The notes beneath the pieces are model-generated. The model had not been told where the DNA came from. It did not search any database and saw only the letters and a program-made list of their open reading frames with translations. From Leucosporidium creatinivorum (taxonomy: Eukaryota; Basidiomycota; Microbotryomycetes; Leucosporidiales; Leucosporidiaceae): DNA of 64,000 nt. Positions 23,109 through 34,370 of the stretch are shown here, piece by piece. Every line of letters starts with the position of its first letter. Position 1 is the stretch's first letter. A program made the position numbers and the translations under genes. Location: positions 68,515 through 132,514 of the forward strand of contig BCKL01000033.1 in NCBI GenBank assembly GCA_001600635.1, read 5' to 3'.

Positions 23109-23958
23109 CATCAGCACCTACGCCTGGAAGCGCCCCACCTCCTTCTCCCTCGCCACCCACGAAGCTCAGGACTCTAGAGTTCGACACTCCTCTCCTCCCA
23201 CCTTCCCTGCACGCTCAATTCGTCTACTGGCTTCGCAAACGCGACGAGACTATCCGCGTTCCATGGTACCTCGAGTGGGAGATGATCTACCATCAAATCG
23301 ACTCCGAGGAGTGGGGTCGCTTTCGTGCTCTATACTTTGGCTATGAGCGAGACTACCCGCTATTGAAGGAGTATGTGGAGGGGCAAGTCTTGCCCATTCC
23401 GGAGAGTAAGAGGACGGAGCAGGACCGACTGGCTGTCGACTTATGGCGGAGGATGAGGGAGCAGCTGCAGCTTCTCGCCTTCGGACCGGCTCGTGAGTCT
23501 TAGTTTCATTTCACCTACCTTCGGCGCGCTGACTCGTCTCACTTCTGACCTAGTCTTCCTCGGCCGTCGGCAAGACTTCCTCTACGGCCGACTCTGCGAG
23601 CCAGATCTCGCTCAGCTTGACATCTCACCTGAGGAGAAGGCGGCGATCGCTCTTATGTCCCTTTCCCCGCTCCCAACGCCCCTCACTGCGGTCGAACTAC
23701 AACATTTCGCTGGTAAGCTACGCGTCGGCGCTCGGTGGAAAAGTGCTCGCTGACGGGCCTTCATCTACAGCACTCGGGATCAAGCTCCCTACCACCTCGC
23801 CCAAGGCATCAACGGTCTCAGACAGTAATGGGCTGGAAGGTACATCGAGGAACAGGGCTCTGCGAGCGCGGCGCGGCCCTCTCGCTGCGCTTCGGGAGCT
23901 CGTGCACGGCGCTAGTAGGGACACCGTTGGGAACGAGGATTATGAGCGCTTGGTGTAG
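22852..23958 (+). CDS. Exon-1-sharing family member A, unknown function
   Basis: Four exons. Exon 1 (22852-22912) encodes MEAKLEDSIEKLSVHSETTT, the same leader found in the two genes at 34371-35633 and 31843-34110. The main domain (about residues 75-175) has FDTPLLPPSLHAQFVYWLRK, VPWYLEWEMIYHQI, SEEWGRFRALYFGYERDY and RTEQDRLAVDLWRRMREQLQ, rich in Trp, Tyr and Arg. The last two exons encode FLGRRQDFLYGRLCEPDL and ALGIKLPTTSPKAST with a basic C-terminus. I do not recognise the fold. The paralogue at 34371-35633 has the same intron positions and about half of the residues in common, so the protein is under selection as a family. Confidence 0.7.
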
Positions 23959-24591
23959 CTGATTTCAACTGCCATCCTGCTATCGAACACTTCTCACATC
24001 GCACTCCAACCCCGACAAAGCCAGAGAAAGGCTTCGGTCGCTTTATAAGTTTCCATCCTACTGAGAACACGACGAGATGTGCACATGACAAATAGGTGTC
24101 ATCTGTTTCCAGACTTGTTTTGACGTTTGATCTACAACAGCACCCGAGGCGACCGAACAGCGAAGCCACCTGCAGGCTGGGTTCGGTTGATGGAGAGCTG
24201 CGAGTTCGTCGCTGTGCCCAACTTCGTTTCCTCAAACACCCTGTACATCACTCCTTTCCCACCTGCTTATGCGTGCGGAGCCTGAACGTGCAAGAGAACG
24301 GCGAAAACAGCAGGCCGAGCGAGGGAGGAGCACTCGGCGAGGGTTGGTGAAAGCAAAGATGAGGCTTTGAGGTAGCTGAGTTGCGGCGAGGCCGAGGTTC
24401 ATCGTGTAATGGGTGAGGCGGAAGCGAAATTGGAGAGGCCCGACGGAAGGGCGAAGGGTGGCGAACACACGAGTTCTTCGCATTCTTCGCCGAGGCTCTC
24501 GGGCAGCTCTTCAAGCACGCGGTGAATGATAGAGCGTCAAAATACACTAGAAATGCAAAGCAATACATTGTAGGGGTATAATAATAATTAG
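23959..24591. other. Convergent intergenic region
   Basis: 633 nt between two convergent stops. No gene seen; it includes probable 3' UTRs and A/T-richer stretches near 24530-24600. Confidence 0.5.
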
Positions 24592-25507
24592 CTAAGCATC
24601 CTGCACCTTGCCACGAACCCCCGTCGGCAACATCGACGCCGAGCCGTAAGAGATAAGGCAAGTCATCGAATGTGGTACAGAGCGGAGAAGATAAAACCCG
24701 CCTTGAACTCCTCCCTTCGTCCCCTCCCAAAGCAGGCGAACGGAAGTAACCAATCCCGCTACGAGCAACACCAAGAAAGTAATTTCGGGGAAGAGAGCAA
24801 CGGCTCCACCGCCCAGCCCCTTATGGTCCAATATACCGAGCGTGAGAGCCACGAGTGAGAGGAAAGCTAAGCCACCCATCCTAGCTTGCTCGAGGAGGGT
24901 GCTGTAGAGAGTAGACTCAGCTGTCGTTCTTCGCCGCCGAGGAAGGATGAGCGTACTTTACGACTTGTTCAGTAGGAGAGCCGGGAGGGGGAGGGGTGAC
25001 TTCAAGCCGCAGGAAGCCTAGAGAGAGATTTTGGTGGTTGGGAGAGTTCAGAGAACTGTCAGCAGAGCATACCTCAATACAGGCGAGACAAGCTTACGGA
25101 GAAGCAACGCCTGCAGCCCCAACGCGCCCATAGAGATGAGGATTCGGCCAGGGCTCTTGGCCATTGATTTACTGAAGCCTTCTCCTGTCTCAATGGTGTT
25201 GCCCATGACGATTGGGACGGTCGCCATGAGTGAGAGCGAGAAGAGGGCTCCGAATGCGAGCCGCCAGAAGTCCAAGGCTGTAGGAAGGAAAGCGAAGTCA
25301 GGTTAGAGCGCCGGATCTGGTGGTAATAGCTGCAGAAATCACTCTGCACTTACTCCTGTAAGGTGATGGACCGGCCAAGACGGCGCCGGCGGTTGTGTTT
25401 GTGCCATCGTCTTGTTCGTTCGACGTTGGTCGTAGCTCGATTCCCTCTGGCAGGACGCTGGGACCGAGAGGCGAGCGACTTGCCGGTGTGAATGCCGTCA
25501 CGCTCAT
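24592..25507 (-). CDS. Hypothetical four-TM membrane protein
   Basis: Four exons (25354-25507, 25081-25277, 24962-25017, 24592-24901) give 238 residues; all phases agree. The N-terminus (MSVTAFTPASRSPLGPSV) is Ser/Pro-rich and polar. Hydrophobic helices are at LAFGALFSLSLMATVPIVMG, ILISMGALGLQALLLRKLV, LAFLSLVALTLGILDH and FPEITFLVLLVAGLVTSVRL. No family recognised. Its ATG at 25507-25505 overlaps the stop codon of the upstream ORF as ATGA, an unusual arrangement for a eukaryote; the two could be one bicistronic unit, or one protein if an extra intron joins them. Confidence 0.65.
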
Positions 25508-25897
25508 TTGTGTCGAGCTGAAGTGAAATAGTAGCGAAGGAGAGGAGGACAGCGCCTCGAGCGTTCGGAACGCAGAGCTCTGGGTCGAGACAAGGTGAAC
25601 CAGGCAAAGGTGTACACGAAGAACGCGTACAGCAACGCGCTGAATATTAGCAAATGAGAGTACTGGTGACCGTCAGTCCCACCCTCCCGCTCACCCCTTG
25701 ACCTCGGCGCCGAGCTCGGTCAAGCTCTCGACCAGGCCAAGTTGTCTCGAAAGAAGCAGGCCTCGCATGGAGCGAAGCATCCGCTTATTAGGAGCAAACG
25801 AGAACAGCCTGCATCCAGGACTGCGCATCATGAATCGCCCATATCGCCCACCTCGCCGAACCGAGCCGAGCAGGCGCCGAGTTCTGCAGGCGAGCAT
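25504..25897 (-). CDS. Small protein with mitochondrial-presequence-like N-terminus
   Basis: Two exons (25695-25897, 25504-25639) encode 112 residues. The N-terminus MLACRTRRLLGSVRRGGRYG is rich in Arg with no acidic residues, as in mitochondrial targeting presequences. One hydrophobic helix follows (GALLYAFFVYTFAWFTL). The last 25 residues are basic and irregular and may not be real coding if splicing continues into the next gene: a possible intron from about 25591 to 25518 would fuse this ORF in frame with the membrane protein beginning at 25507. Family unknown. Confidence 0.45.
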
Positions 25898-26357
25898 CCT
25901 TGAAAATGCCGACTGTCTACCTCATGTCGTTCGTCAGGCGCTAGAACCAGCAGAGTCATCATCGAATGCGAAGCGAGCAGAAATCGAAAAGCGAGGGAGC
26001 GACCAGACGAGAAGAAGGAGAGAGAGAGATGAGCGCTCCTCCAAGTTCGCATTGCCTCGCAGACGGGACCAAAAAGCATCACAGGTTTTGTTCCTCAGGT
26101 GCAACATTGTTCGAGAGCGTTTTGTGCAGAAAACGCTGCAGGAACTTGAGGGAAGACTCGCCTACATGAAGTCGGTCGAGATGAACGAGCAGGCGCTCGT
26201 CGGAGCCTTCGGCGCCGAGCGTGTTCAGCTTTCCGATTTTCTCCCACTCAAAGCTCTGTAGACGTCCCGAGAATAGATGTTGAGCTACACGTGTCTTTCA
26301 GAATTGTGCCTGCTTGCAAGGCGGATGTAACAACGAACCACCACTTCTGCCCCTCGC
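25898..26357. other. Intergenic region
   Basis: 460 nt between the start of the small ORF and the stop of the coiled-coil gene, both on the reverse strand. No feature recognised. Confidence 0.45.
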
Positions 26358-28557
26358 TTACTCCTTCGGCGACTCCCCCTCTGCCGCTCCGTTCGCCTGC
26401 ACCGGCGTCTCCTCCTCCTGCTCCTCCCTCTCCTCGGCTCCAACCTCCATCTCGTCTGCCCAACCGCCATCCCCGTTCACTCCATGCGCCTCGGCTCCCT
26501 CACTCGCCTCAGCCCCATTGACGACGACTTCCTCTCCCTCTCCGACAGTATCGCCGTTGACAGCGGGCGCGGCGACGGAAGGAGGAGGAGGCGGGTTCTG
26601 CGCCTTCCAAGCGTCGAGGATGAGCTTGATGGCGGGCCAGTGGGAGGTGAGTTGGTCGAAGGAGGAGAGGCGGTTGCTGCTTGGGTTGAGGGGTGGGCGG
26701 AGGGGAGTGAAGGGAGGGGCGGAGAGAAGATCGTGGATGGATGTGAGAGAAGGGGGAAGGAGGGATGGACCAAAGAGGATGGAGGGGAGAGGGGAGAGAG
26801 AATGTTAGCTCGGCGCTCGTCAATCGCAGCCTTCGAGAGTGGCCGAATAGGAGAGGCAACTCACTCGACTTGGAAGTACTGCGAAAACTGCTGCAGCGCC
26901 TTCATCTTGCTTCCTACGCTCGACTTGAGGGCGTCAATCTTGCCTTCGAGGGAGGATTGCAGCTCGGTCGTTGAGAGTTGAAGGGCCGAGAGTTGGGATT
27001 CGAGCTCGCTGGAAGAGGGCGAGGTGGAGGCGGTGGTGGCGAGGGAGGTCTGGAGGGCGTTGAGAGTCGATTCTAGGGCAACGAGACGGGGGAGAAGCTG
27101 TGCCGAGAGGAGAGGGACGGGGAGGAGGAGAGGTCAGCTTCTAGAAGAGCGAGAATGGGGGGAGAAACGAGACGGAGACGTACCTCCTCCTCTGCTTCCG
27201 AATTCCTGTCTTTCATCTCCACGTCCCCTCCCTCCTCTCGCTTACTCTCCACCTTACTCTCCACACCCCTCAGCTCCACCTCCAACTCTCCCAACTTCTT
27301 CTCCACCGCATCAACGTTCCTCTCCAACACCTCTCCCTTCGCCTCAATCCTCTCCACCGCACCCAACACTCCACCCTCCACCTCCTCCTCACCCTCCTTC
27401 GGCGCGCTCCTCCACTCGACGCCCAACCTCCTGGCCACCTCCTTGCCTTTACTATCCAACCTTCCCATCGCATGATCCACCTTATCCGCATATCCCTGCA
27501 GGTCCTCCTGTGTAATGTAGTTGCCTCCTTCGGGTTGTGATTGAGGAGGGGCAACCGCGAGCCTCGCCTCAAGCGCCGAGAACCTCGCTTCGTACGTATG
27601 AAGCTGCGCCTCATACGTCGTCCTCTGTCGCGTGAGGGACGCCTCGAGCGCCTGGATCTTCTTCTCCATCCTCTCCATCTTCTCCTCCGCCTCAGCTCCC
27701 ACCGTCGGCCTCGCAAGCAGCTCCTTCAACCCCTTCTCCAGTTTCTCCAATCGCTCCCCTCCAGCCAATCCCGCTCCTCCGACCTCCTCGACTAGGTTCT
27801 TCATGTAGCTCCGGATCTCCTTCTCACTAGTCTCCAACGCACCCTTCGTCCTCGCCCTCCTCTCCTCCCGCTTCTTCTTCTCCTCCTCCTTCCACCTGAC
27901 TTCGAACCCTTCTCGCACGTCGCCGGGGAACAAGCCGTCGAGCATGGGAAGAGGAGGGGCCGAGTACGTTTCGAGGAGAGTGGGGAGGAGCAGGAGGAGA
28001 CGGCGGAGGGTCAGGTCGAGGGTGGGGGTTGAGGGAGGGTGAGAAGGGGGTTGAAGGCCAGGGTGCGAGCGGTTGATGGTGGTGGAAGGGAGACGGGCGG
28101 AGCGTGGAGGAGGAGGGGCGATGCCGTTGGTGGTGGGAGGGAGGGAGAGAGGATTGGGAGAGGCCGAAGCCGAGGCGCCGGGGAGGCGGTTGATTGGTCG
28201 TGGTGGGCCTCCGGGTAGCATCGCGTTCATGCCCATCTGTGGCGCTGCTGCTCCAGACGTCGATGTTAAGGGCGAAGGTCCTCGTCCTCCCTGCGCCGAA
28301 CCCGTCGGCGAATCGACGTCCATCGCCTGCCCGAACCTCGCCGCCGAGGTCTGCTGGGGAGACATCCTCCCCGCTCCTACGCCCGCTGCTACTGCTGTCG
28401 ATAATGGTGGCAGCCTCGAGTAATTCCCTCCAGCAGCGGCGGAGGTGGATGCGGCGGTAGGAGGGAGTCGCGAAGGGGCGGCGGTGCCCGCGGGACGGCG
28501 TGCGTTAATGAAGAGGTTGGTCGAAGGACGTGGTGGTGCTGGCGGTGGCTGCGACAT
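26358..28557 (-). CDS. Coiled-coil protein, paralogue 1 of a pair
   Basis: Three exons (27184-28557, 26865-27097, 26358-26676) give 641 residues. Residues 1-175 are Pro/Ala/Ser-rich and disordered. About residues 175-560 form long coiled coils (KEEEKKKREERRARTKGALE, KMERMEKKIQALEASLTRQR, LERNVDAVEKKLGELEVEL). A conserved C-terminal motif (NRLSSFDQLTSHWPAIKLIL, then DAWKAQNPPPP) is followed by an acidic tail. The gene at 55671-57843 has the same domain order, the same two intron phases (0 and 2) and the same C-terminal motif, so the two are ancient paralogues. No named family recognised; a structural or kinetochore/cytoskeletal scaffold would fit such an architecture, but this is only inference. 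Confidence 0.72.
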
Positions 28558-29744
28558 GGTGCTGTAGGCTGGTAGGTCGGTGGAAGATGAGCGAGAGCGA
28601 GAGAGGGAGACAGGAGGTCAGCGCGTGTGTCACGGACGTGAGCTGATGGGGTGCAGCAGCAGGCTGCGCAAGGAATGCAGCAGAAGCGCCGCAGACCCTG
28701 TAATAGACCAGGAGCGCCCTCCGCCGTCGTTCCACAGCTGCTGCTGCCCGCTCCCCCTCCCCCCAATCCTCGCTCGTCCTTTTTCCCCGCTGCCTCCGCC
28801 TACAGCAGCTGTAGCACATCGGTCTCTCCTCCTTTCAAAGCTCCCGCTGCTGCTCCGCCCCGCGCTTGTACCTCTCCTCCCGCCCAGCTGCGAGACTCTC
28901 CCCTTCGAATGCGCGCTCTGATCTCCCGCTTTGGCCTCCCGCTCTAACGAAGAGCGGTATAGTGAGGTCACTCACTTTGCTATATTCCTCTCCCTCAGAC
29001 AAACACGCAAGAAGTGTCGAGAGCGAGAGACGAGAATGAGGTGGAAGGGAGCGAGCTGGCGGAGCCGGGGATGTGGAGGGAGGGAGCGGCGGAAAGGGGG
29101 ACTGCCGTCGACTGTACATTCGAGCAGCCAGGTATTCGAGTCAATATCAAGGCTAACCGTCTGTATTACGGAATCCGTAGCTAGCCAGGAAAGCCGACCG
29201 AGCGGAATCTGAAGAGCGAGGTCTGTGGTGAGGCTCAGCTGCTCTCATGTACGATCTTGCTCGCCCTCGCAGGACCTTACCGCTTTATATGACTCTTTAG
29301 TTGTGCTGCCTTGCATGACAAGCTCTCAGACTTCGTCGAGCGTCTTCCAGCGCAGCTTCGCCGTAGAGCTCATCACCGAGCAGTCCGAGCTGCACTCTCG
29401 CCATGCCTTCGAGGGTGGTTGCTAGCTGAAATCCATGGAAATTACTTCAGTAACCTCTGAGCAGCTGTTCAACCTACAGGCTCTCTCTATGCGCTCTTAA
29501 AAGCCATTCTCGCGGTCGCTTCAATCGCCGAGCTCCTTGGGGCGGCGTTCTGATGAGATGCAGTCTTACGTCCCCGCCGTCAAGCTCCAGATCTTCGCTC
29601 CATACTGCCCCCCTGTAGCTCTACAGCACTCGCTCGGAGATCCACTGACCTCGCACGCTCCCCTTGGGTCGCGAGAAAAGGGTCATCGTCTCTCTTCCTC
29701 CTGCCATCTCCTCGTTCTCAGCCCTCAGCGGATCAGCTACAAGG
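28558..29744. other. Long divergent intergenic region
   Basis: About 1.2 kb between the starts of two divergent genes. Only short, overlapping chance frames are visible. Pyrimidine tracts before 29745 and on the reverse strand before 28557 suggest a promoter region on each side; I saw no structured element. Confidence 0.5.
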
Positions 29745-30509
29745 ATGTCCAGCAGCAGCAGCACCGTGCATTCGATTCAAGGCGTCTCGCTCTTGACCCT
29801 ACTGTACGTGTAGCTCATCACTCCCTGCTCTCCGAGTCCCAGCTCAAGCTGACCCGCCCTGCCCTCGTCGAACAGGCTCTCCTTCCTGCTCCTCTCGCTC
29901 GCCTGTACCTCTCCACGCTGGTCTCTCTCCCTCTCTTCCCCCGTCATCGTACACCTCACTAGGACCCACCCGCTCATCACCACCCTCTCGAGCAACCTCT
30001 TGGATGGCACCGCCGTCGCTTCGGTCGCCCTCTTTGTCCTCGCTACAGTGTGGGAGTGCTTGCCTGTGGGAGCTGGTCCTCCGCTGAAGGCTTTCCTGCC
30101 CTGCTGTGAGTCCTACAGGACGAGAGAGCTGCGCCTGAGCTGACCCGAGCAAGCGCAACCTCAGACCTCCTCCTCCTTCGCCCGCTCCTGGACATCCTTC
30201 CACTCGCCCGTTCGGTCGAATACAACCTCTTCCTCGCCCTCGTACTTCTAGTTACGCTGCTCTCGATTCAAACGTGCGTTTTGCGTTCTTTCTCTCTCTT
30301 CGCTCCGAGCGAACGCTGACCTCGACCGAGCAGGAGCATCAGGATCACGGCTAGAGTGGTCAAGATGGTGTACAGCGTTACCAAGGGGACTTTGAGGCTT
30401 GGTGGAGCTGTAGGCAAGGCGGTCGGCAAGGGTGCGTTCTCTCCCTCGCGAACGCCGAGCGGAGCTGACTATCGCCGAGCTTCTTCACACAGCTCTCAAT
30501 GTCAAATAG
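29745..30509 (+). CDS. Small hypothetical membrane protein
   Basis: Five exons (29745-29803, 29876-30105, 30165-30273, 30334-30431, 30493-30509) give 170 residues with consistent phases and a CTGAC-type branch site in each intron. Hydrophobic segments: GVSLLTLLLSFLLLSLACT near the N-terminus (possibly a signal anchor), GTAVASVALFVLATVWECL, and NLFLALVLLVTLLSI. The C-terminus is basic and Gly-rich (VTKGTLRLGGAVGKAVGK). Probably a small endomembrane protein. No family recognised. The last exon is only 17 nt. Confidence 0.65.
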
Positions 30510-30887
30510 ATCGCTTAGGGGTGTACAGAGATGAACGCTGGAGAGATTGGGATTGTTGATAGCTTGGGGACTGGATGTCAAAACGCTGCAACAACAGACA
30601 CGGAAGTCAGCGATCTCTCCCTCTTGCAGTGAGAGCTCGGCCAAGAGCTCTCTGCTCTGCTAGGGGTCCTGTACTGCTCTGTGCTGCTCCTGTGCAGCTC
30701 TGTAGCTACAAACGGAAGTAAGGATCACCCTTTTCTCTCTTGTTAGCCACCCGTCCTTCCTCACCCCTAAGCTAAGAGCAATTCCGCTCGAGCCCTCCGA
30801 CGTCTGTTTCTTTCCTCCTTCATCGCTTCGCCTCTCGCTCTCGTCTCGCTCTCCCCGCTAGAACAAGCTACAGCAGCACCAGCAAGA
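30510..30887. other. Intergenic region
   Basis: 378 nt with no gene seen. A pyrimidine-rich stretch (about 30775-30860) precedes the next ATG, typical of a fungal promoter. Confidence 0.5.
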
Positions 30888-31641
30888 ATGACCAGGAAAA
30901 AGATGCGAGAGAAGGCTCGCGCCGCCGCCGCCTCCGCCTCCGCTCAGCAGCCTCAGCAATCGAGCAGCAGCAACCAGCCCTCGCCCAGCGCCGGAACGGG
31001 AAGCAGGAGTAGCACCGCCGACTCGAGCCCCACTCAACCTCGTCCGCCTCCCATCCCTACGCCTACCGCCCAACAGCAGCCTCAGTACGGCCCTCAGCGC
31101 CCTCCCCCTCCCTCGCCTCAACCTCAACCTCAAGCTCGTCCTCAGCAGCAAGGCTCGTCCTCGGCACGCGGAGGGAGGGGAGGCTACACTCAGAGAGGAG
31201 GATACACCAGCAGACGCGGAGCTCGCGGTCGTGGTAGTTGGAGCTCGGGCGGCGGCGGAGGAGGAGGGAGGAGGCCTGCCTACCCTTCCTCGAGCGACTC
31301 GGATAGCGGCGAGGATCTGCTGTCGCATATTTTGAGGCAGAGTCTGTTCGGCGGGGGGGGGTGGAAGAGGGAGGGAGCGCGAGGGGGGAGCAGGACGAGG
31401 AGGGGAGAAGGGGAAGGGGAGGGATAAGTGGACGAAAGCGGTCGAGGAGAGTAGGGGGAGGTTTGAGGAGTTTGGGAGTGATTCGGAGTAAGGGGTGAGT
31501 GGGGGTGAGTGCTTGCGGAGAAGGCGGAAGAAGGGGTAGAAAGGGAGCTGACAGCTCGGCGTTCGCAGGATCGACGACTCGGCGCCGAGGTTAGCAGAGC
31601 AGCGGCAGAAACAAGGCGCATGGACGAAAAGAGCGGCTTGA
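30888..31641 (+). CDS. RGG/low-complexity protein with an apparent frameshift
   Basis: The N-terminal part (MTRKKMREKARAAAASASAQ) is followed by Gln/Pro-rich and Arg/Gly-rich sequence (GGRGGYTQRGGYTSRRGARG) and an acidic Ser patch (SSSDSDSGEDLLSHILRQSL). After a run of nine G at about 31350-31358 this frame soon ends at 31427. A different frame then continues with convincing coding sequence (DKWTKAVEESRGRFEEFGSD), a proper intron (about 31489-31568), and a last exon ending QKQGAWTKRAA. The poly-G tract is the likely site of a base-count error or a real indel. RGG repeats suggest RNA binding. No named family. Confidence 0.5.
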
Positions 31642-31842
31642 GTACACGGCTAGCTCGGTGGTGAGGTGTTGCATTGCTACAGCAGCGCTTGAAGAGCTCG
31701 GTTTGGGTGAAGAAAGCCGGGAGCAGAGAGAAGGGAGCAAGTTTGCGCTTCGCTCGCCGTTGCTGACGGCAGCTACGAGAGAAAGAAGCAAAGCTGTTGC
31801 AACGACTCGTCTCCTACGCAGACCTCCCCTCGGTTTCCTTCC

Positions 31843-34110
31843 TCAGCCATCCGGGTACATCGCCTCGAGCTCGGGCGTCAACTCGAAGCGTCCAGCAGCG
31901 GTATCGAGCTTCTTGAAGTAGCGTCCGAGTAGTTCGCATCGCTCGATGAAGCGCCTGAGCTCCTCTTCGGTTGGCTGATGTTTGAGGTCCATCTCGCTTT
32001 CTTCGGCCGACACGGGGTCGCAGGCGAGGTCGGAGCCTTCCACGATCTATGGAACGTGAGAAAGGTCAGCTACGGAATGGACAGTATGTTGGAAAGGTAG
32101 GATGGAATGGGAACGCACGGCGAGGTAGTGGTAGCTGTCAGGACGGAGAGCGAGGGACATAGCCTTCGCCGAGCCACCTCGGCCTCGACGAGGCATAGCT
32201 GAACGGTCTAAGAGGTCAACTCGGTGGTCGAGAGAGATTACACAAAAAGTTAGCTAGCTCACCGGTCGTCCTCTTTCCTGGCTTCGACCTCCATCCAACG
32301 ACGACGCCGAGCTCTCCTTCTCGCCAAAAAGGTTGACCGACGCGAAGACTGAGCGGAAAGCGAGGACCACGGTGCTTTGCAACCACCCCTTCGGCGTCTT
32401 GAGCGCGTAAAGAGCGAGCAAGTTCGGCTGTATCCTCCCTTTGAGCCTCCGAAAGCGAGTCGGAAGCGAGAAGCGACTCGAGAATGCCGACGTCGTAGGC
32501 AAAGGCGGAGCGGCGGAAGAAGTCTGTGAAGGGTTTTAGGACGTGTGGCGCACCCCTTGCGATCGGCGCCGTCTGCAGTAAGAGCGTAACGGCGCAGAGG
32601 GCGACATTCGTCGAAGTCTTCTGATCGTTGGCGACGCCGTGCTCCTCGTGAGCCTGCAGGAGGTCCATGGCGAGCCAGCTGGGCTATAACAATATACACA
32701 ATCAGCGGGTGCCGCACGGCAGAGACGAGGAGAGCGCACCAGATTTCTCATCAATTCGGGATGTAGCCGCCAGTTCTCCTTAGTCGGTCCTTGGAGCAGC
32801 GCGCCCCATCCGAGCTGGCCAACGGTGACAAAGACCCCGATCTCTTGCTTGTGTCTCCAGTAAACGCGGAGGACGCAGGGCATGTTGGTAGTCGAAAAGC
32901 GGAGGGAGAAGGGAGGTGGAAGACGTCGGCCGAGCGCGACGACGGTAGCCAGATAGCACATCGCCGAATGAGTCGTTTCGGCGTCCTCTATTCTCAGGGC
33001 TCCGCTATCGATGTGTTGAGACTGCTCCTGAGCAAGGCGCAGCGCGCTGGAGAACGAGTGCTGGAACGATGGGTCAGCCGCCGAGCTGGGAGCATCAAGG
33101 CAGCAAGGCAGAACGGCTGCTAGACGACTCACATGAGCAAGTCCAGAGGCTCGTTTCTCCTGCGGCATACGACATCCATAGTCGACCAACAGTCGTTCGA
33201 GAGGGCTCCACAAATGAACGAGAAGTCCGAGCGGATCGGTGGAAAGCTCCGGCTCGCCGTGCTCTTCCCTGAAGTGCTGTCCGAGGTCGTCGAGAATCGC
33301 GTCGAGATAATAGACCTGCGATGAGTAAGGGTGAGCTTTCTGCAAGAGCTGGGAGAATGTGTAACTCACTTCGTCCAGCGACGGATCCGCGAAGTCGCCG
33401 AGAGCGCGAGCGCCGAGCTCGAATGCCTCGTCCGTCTCAAGCGTTTTCTCTGAAGCGAGACGGATCCACTGGTCTACCGCTCGTCTTCTCATCAAGATTC
33501 TGTGCGCTTCAGATATCCAATAGCTCGAGCTCAACGTGTGCTGCTCGGTCGACTGTGTGTGGCGATGGAAAAGGTCGTCGACTTGCTCGCCCAAGGCGCT
33601 TATAGTGTCGAGGGAGACCAGTCGATGATTCGTGGTGTCTACTAGCCTCCCGAGGTGCTGCTTGGCGAGTAGGTCGAGGTGCCAACGAGTGCGAAAGACG
33701 AGGTAGGGGTCCGAGGGTGCGTCTCGATTGGGGGAAGGGAAGAGCTTGTCGACGAGCTTCTGGTCTTCCTCGAGAGGAAGCTTCGTAGAAGGGTACTTGA
33801 GATTGTCTCTCGTCCACCACAGTTCCAAGAGCGGGCGCCAGACAACAGGAGCGAGCGAGGCGGCGGCGAACGAGCGCGAGACGAGTTGACAGTCGAGAAA
33901 GTGGGGACAGTGTCATCATCGTAGGGGTCGAAGAAGCTGAGGATGTGCTGGATGATCTCGGCGGGGATCGAGGGAGCTGTCGAAGCGAGAGAGAGCGGCG
34001 TCTGATCAGCTCTGAGAGATGAGGCGCTGAGGAGGCAGCTGCAGCTCACCTGTAGTAGTCTCGGAACGCACACAGAGCTTCTCGAGCGCGTCCTGTAAGC
34101 TTGCTTCCAT
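31843..34110 (-). CDS. FBXO21-like F-box protein with YccV/HspQ-type C-terminal domain; exon-1-sharing member C
   Basis: Reverse-strand gene. Exon 1 (34050-34110) encodes MEASLQDALEKLCVRSETTT, homologous to exon 1 of the two other family members. Exon 2 opens with an F-box (SIPAEIIQHILSFFDPYDDD, then CQLVSRSFAAASLAPVVWRP). Next comes a long helical/transglutaminase-like region as in FBXO21 (YLDAILDDLGQHFREEHGE, GLLVHLWSPLERLLVDYG). The C-terminal exons carry a hemimethylated-DNA-binding-like (YccV/HspQ) domain: LRVGQPFWREGELGVVVGWR, then RPDSYHYLAIVEGSDLA. This order is that of FBXO21, an SCF substrate receptor. The two halves of the F-box lie in different frames near 33,895, so a one-base frameshift (sequence error or real lesion) is indicated. 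Introns at about 33313-33366 and 33061-33132 have lengths divisible by three. Confidence 0.72.
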
Positions 34111-34370
34111 CCTGAGCGAGCGACGAGTCGAGAGGGCTAGCGACGAGTGAGCGGGAGGAGTAAGAGCTGTGAGCTCGCCGTCTCGCTTCTCTTCTCAAGT
34201 CGGTTCTCCACTCTACAACCGGCCATCGAGGAGCTCAAAGACATAGCACAACGTTTGAGATAGATTGCACAGCTCAAGATGCAGCAAAACCCGATGATCT
34301 TGAGGCTCGGCGCTGGGCTCCTCCCCTCTCCAAGCTCGCCTCGCTCGTCGCCGATCTCCTCGAGATCACA

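Noticed and set aside
28558-29744. Possible additional gene from several overlapping short frames
   Set aside because: No frame has a consistent start, intron phases or recognisable domain; the composition fits promoter sequence.
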